Of a stretch of 7,632 bases of DNA, positions 6,152 through 7,632 are shown one piece after another. The translations under genes and the position numbers were made by a program. Source of the DNA: JAFGKM01 sp964408175 (lineage in GTDB: Bacteria; Ratteibacteria; UBA8468; B48-G9; JAFGKM01); assembly GCA_964408175.1 (NCBI GenBank), contig CAYOYL010000175.1, positions 1 through 7,632 of the forward strand, read 5' to 3'. Numbering within the stretch: position 1 is the stretch's first letter; each line of letters opens with the position of its first letter. Below the pieces are notes generated by a model that worked only from the letters and a program-made list of their open reading frames with translations, did not search any database and had not been told where the DNA came from.

Positions 6152-6358
6152 TTATATTTTGGTTACATTTGCAGCCTGAAGTCCTTTGTCACTTGATACT
6201 ACTTCAAATTCAACCGCATCACCCTCTTGAAGTGAACGATATCCTTCTCCAGTAATAGCAGAGTAATGAACAAAGACATCTTCGCCGCCTTCTCTTTCAA
6301 TAAAGCCGTAACCCTTGGCATTATTGAACCACTTCACTTTGCCTTTCTCTTTTGCCAT
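6152..6358 (-). CDS. Cold-shock domain protein (CspA family)
   Basis: The product is 68 residues, the full length of a single cold-shock domain. It begins MAKEKGKVKWFNNAKGYGFI, which includes the RNP1-type motif KGYGFI, and continues with DVFVHYSAI, the RNP2-type motif. It ends with VEFEVVSSDKGLQAANVTKI, the usual fourth and fifth strands. These proteins bind single-stranded RNA and DNA and act as RNA chaperones. ATG 6358 has a strong AAAGGAGGA seven bases upstream. The gene has a 104-nt leader after the small lipoprotein gene and may be co-transcribed with it from the promoter at 6598-6626. It ends in a strong hairpin. Which Csp paralogue it is cannot be told. Confidence 0.97.
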   Translation of the reverse strand: MAKEKGKVKWFNNAKGYGFIEREGGEDVFVHYSAITGEGYRSLQEGDAVEFEVVSSDKGLQAANVTKI

Positions 6359-6379
6359 TCTTTCTCCTCCTTTCTTACA

Positions 6380-6434
6380 CCCCCAACAATCTATAATCCA
6401 TGGTGTCCTTTTTGGATTTTTAGAGTTTCGGGGG
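6380..6434 (-). promoter_or_regulatory. Possible structured leader of the cold-shock gene
   Basis: Between the lipoprotein stop and the cspA start, minus-strand CCCCC (6434-6430) can pair with GGGGG (6384-6380), enclosing a second pairing AATCCA/TGGATT (6418-6413 with 6400-6395). The GGGGG lies a few bases before the ribosome site. Long structured leaders are known for cspA in E. coli, but these stems are short and the call is tentative. Confidence 0.25.
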
Positions 6435-6462
6435 ATTAATAATAAAAAACAACAGTATGCTC

Positions 6463-6579
6463 CTATTTAGAAGATTGATTTTGTCTGCCATCAGGATGGA
6501 GGTCAAGACTTAACGTACATCCGCTTGTTATGATAAACATTCCCAGAACTAAAAACAACAGAATCAAAAACAATTTCAT
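6463..6579 (-). CDS. Small lipoprotein, 38 residues
   Basis: The frame runs ATG 6579 to TAG 6463. A lysine-2 n-region is followed by a hydrophobic stretch (LFLILLFLVLGMFIITS) and a lipobox ending SGC, with the cysteine at residue 21. After lipidation only 18 residues remain: CTLSLDLHPDGRQNQSSK. GAGGG lies four bases before the ATG. A near-consensus sigma70 promoter sits just upstream, giving a leader of about 16-20 nt, and supports a real, expressed gene despite its small size. It lies between the exonuclease and the cold-shock gene. I do not recognise a family. The mature tail is too short for an enzyme, so a structural, regulatory or envelope-tethering role is possible but unknown. Confidence 0.72.
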   Translation of the reverse strand: MKLFLILLFLVLGMFIITSGCTLSLDLHPDGRQNQSSK

Positions 6580-6597
6580 TTTTCCCTCAATTTCGTC

Positions 6598-6626
6598 ATT
6601 TTACTATACCTAAAGATTTTTGTCAA
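6598..6626 (-). promoter_or_regulatory. Near-consensus sigma70 promoter for the lipoprotein and probably cspA
   Basis: TTGACA (6626-6621, perfect consensus) and TAAAAT (6603-6598, five of six) are separated by exactly 17 nt. Transcription would start near 6591, about a dozen bases before the lipoprotein ATG. It is the best-matching promoter in the window. Confidence 0.75.
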
Positions 6627-6644
6627 ATTTATTTTTCCCACAGG

Positions 6645-7169
6645 TTACCTTCGCTCCCATTCCTCACAAAACTTACGGTAGATTTTATACGTCATCATAG
6701 CGTCAGATTCGGCTCTGTGCAGACCATCAGTATTTATGTTGTAATAAGCGGCTATGCGGGATAGAGAGTTTTTAGGGAAGATGAAAGAATTTCTCGCTAT
6801 GGCAAGGGTATCTATAACCTTTGTTTCGGGAATGGAGGTTCCGCAACGTTTGAATTCTATTTCAAGAAATGGTATATCAAAATCTGCATTGTGTATCAGC
6901 AGCGTTCTGCCTGCTATAAAATCAAAAACCTTCCCTGCAATATCTTTAAAACAGGGAGCTGTTTTTACCATATCGTCAGTTATCCCGTTTATGAGAAATA
7001 CATCAGGCGGAATCTGCCTTTCTGGATTTACAACGGTGACAAATTTTTCAATGACCTCACTGCTTTTTGCTATCCTGATAAGAGCAATCTCTATTATCCT
7101 GTCTCCTTCTAAGGGCTTAAGCCCTGTTGTCTCAAGGTCTAAAGCGACAAGTTCAGGTATATCAAACAT
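6645..7169 (-). CDS. DnaQ-family 3'-5' exonuclease (DEDDh), epsilon-like
   Basis: This 174-residue protein is a single exonuclease domain. Exo I is ALDLETTG with D11 and E13. Exo II is LIHNADFDIPFL with D98 as the likely metal ligand. Exo III is GLHRAESDAMMTY with H151 and D156, the DEDDh type. All catalytic residues of the family are therefore present. It resembles the stand-alone epsilon-like or PolC-type exonuclease domain that removes 3' nucleotides using two metal ions. No tau- or alpha-binding C-terminal extension is present, so a general DNA or RNA exonuclease is as likely as a replication proofreader. ATG 7169 is 6 nt after the YHS gene stop, with GGGTAG as a weak ribosome site, so the two are probably co-transcribed. 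The downstream promoter at 6598-6626 starts a new unit. Confidence 0.93.
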   Translation of the reverse strand: MFDIPELVALDLETTGLKPLEGDRIIEIALIRIAKSSEVIEKFVTVVNPERQIPPDVFLINGITDDMVKTAPCFKDIAGKVFDFIAGRTLLIHNADFDIPFLEIEFKRCGTSIPETKVIDTLAIARNSFIFPKNSLSRIAAYYNINTDGLHRAESDAMMTYKIYRKFCEEWERR

Positions 7170-7175
7170 TTTATA

Positions 7176-7337
7176 CTACCCAACGAGTTTAAGATATTTT
7201 TCAGTATCTTTCTCAAATTTCTCTTTACATGCGGGGCTGCAGAAATAGTATGTTTTACCATCTTTTTCCACCTTATTTTTCGTCTCTTTCTTCAGCCATG
7301 CCCTGCACACCACATCCTTATACATTTTTCTACCCAT
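7176..7337 (-). CDS. Small YHS-domain metal-binding protein
   Basis: The product is 53 residues from ATG 7337. It reads MYKDVVCRAWLKKET (C11), then GKTYYFCSPACKEKFEKD with FCSPAC giving C33 and C37, then EKYLKL. This is the YHS domain pattern (xDxVCxM...YxFCSxxCxxxFxxxPxxY), a small treble-clef-like domain found alone or fused to copper ATPases and oxygenases and often linked to metal binding. The usual CGM is CRA here, so the metal site may be altered. AGGGGG (7348-7343) five bases upstream supports this start. The frame stays open upstream; ATG 7418 (MSKFQEEYKN...) would give about 80 residues and cannot be excluded, but further upstream the frame runs through the structured RNA. A TATAAT (7428-7423) could promote this gene, with transcription starting near 7418. 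Confidence 0.8.
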   Translation of the reverse strand: MGRKMYKDVVCRAWLKKETKNKVEKDGKTYYFCSPACKEKFEKDTEKYLKLVG

Positions 7338-7422
7338 ATCTTCCCCCTGAAAAATTGTTATTGTAACATTATTGTTTCCATCAAGCAAATTTTTATATTC
7401 CTCCTGAAATTTCGACATAAGA

Positions 7423-7428
7423 ATTATA
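7423..7428 (-). promoter_or_regulatory. TATAAT -10 element upstream of the YHS gene
   Basis: A perfect -10 hexamer, but at 17 nt upstream the -35 region reads TTCCTT, which matches poorly. If used, the transcript would start at about 7418, giving the YHS gene a leader of about 80 nt and arguing against the start codon at 7418. Confidence 0.35.
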
Positions 7429-7473
7429 GAATGATACGGAGAGGAAAGGAAAGAGTTGACGTGCAAGTGTGGA

Positions 7474-7632
7474 AGCACAGAAGTAAGACAAGTCGAAGAG
7501 CGGAAGCGTTCTGACCAATAACCTTGCCCGGAGCTGTCTGAACCCTCCGGAGCTTGTTTTTCGGACGCAGGAGGGTGAGTTCTCCGGGTGTCAGACTTCG
7601 CCGTAGTTCTTACCTGTGCTGGAACCAAAGCC
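7474..7632 (-). ncRNA. Rod-like structured RNA, 6S-like candidate (5' end beyond window)
   Basis: This segment is clearly more GC-rich than its neighbours and folds into one long rod on the minus strand. A closing stem pairs A7620-A7608 with U7488-U7474 (13 pairs with a UU bulge). An inner stem UCUGAC/GUCAGA (7595-7590 with 7515-7510) extends through GCGAAG/CUUCCGC. An apical arm pairs CCCGGAG/CUCCGGG (7588-7582 with 7533-7527) and then ACCCUCC/GGAGGGU (7576-7570 with 7548-7542). A closing stem, a large asymmetric central opening and a long interrupted apical arm over about 150-190 nt is the layout of 6S RNA, the RNA polymerase regulator. I do not recognise conserved 6S bases with certainty. 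Strand is favoured by neighbours and one G-U pair only. Confidence 0.45.

Noticed and set aside
6754..7248. Plus-strand 164-codon open frame
   Set aside because: It is antisense to the exonuclease, whose catalytic motifs are all intact. The translated product shows no family features and has no good ribosome site.
7419..7628. Upstream extension of the YHS frame
   Set aside because: The extension runs through the GC-rich structured RNA and gives a low-complexity S/P/R/T-rich peptide. A good ribosome site supports the start at 7337.

Overview
The window is a mostly single-strand (minus) block of a bacterial genome with fairly low GC (about 40% by eye). The organism should be a diderm, because it encodes a TonB/ExbB/ExbD energy system, an outer-membrane beta-barrel, signal peptides and a lipoprotein. 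A B12-binding radical SAM protein, a small DUF2582-type winged-helix protein and a CCTCC/GGAGG-type interspersed repeat would suit an uncultivated, possibly anaerobic lineage such as Omnitrophota or its relatives. That placement is inference and is not proved by anything here.

Layout, read in the direction of transcription (right to left): (1) 7632-7474, a GC-rich rod-like structured RNA candidate with 6S-like topology, cut by the window edge. (2) 7337-6645, a small YHS-domain metal-binding protein followed by a DnaQ-family DEDDh exonuclease. (3) 6626-6152, a consensus sigma70 promoter, a 38-residue lipoprotein and a cold-shock protein, ending in a strong hairpin. (4) 6055-836, a promoter with a perfect palindrome in its spacer and then six tightly packed genes: TPR protein, outer-membrane barrel, exbB, exbD, tonB and a zinc-ribbon membrane protein. 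(5) 808-672, an interspersed repeat and a conserved-looking hairpin. (6) 647-1, a winged-helix protein, tRNA-Gln(CTG) and the 5' end of a B12-binding radical SAM gene.

The centrepiece is the six-gene operon. Junctions are ATGA overlaps (4257-4260 and 1066-1069), 1-nt gaps (exbB/exbD and exbD/tonB) or 16 nt (barrel/exbB), so the products are probably made together. ExbB-ExbD would use the proton motive force to drive TonB, which reaches across the periplasm to the outer membrane. The barrel encoded beside them ends like a TonB-dependent receptor, but it is only 481 residues long and has no recognisable plug domain. The periplasmic TPR protein could act as scaffold or coordinator, as CpoB/YbgF does in Tol-Pal. 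The system may therefore be a dedicated transport or envelope machine with an unusual outer-membrane partner. Its substrate cannot be read from the sequence.
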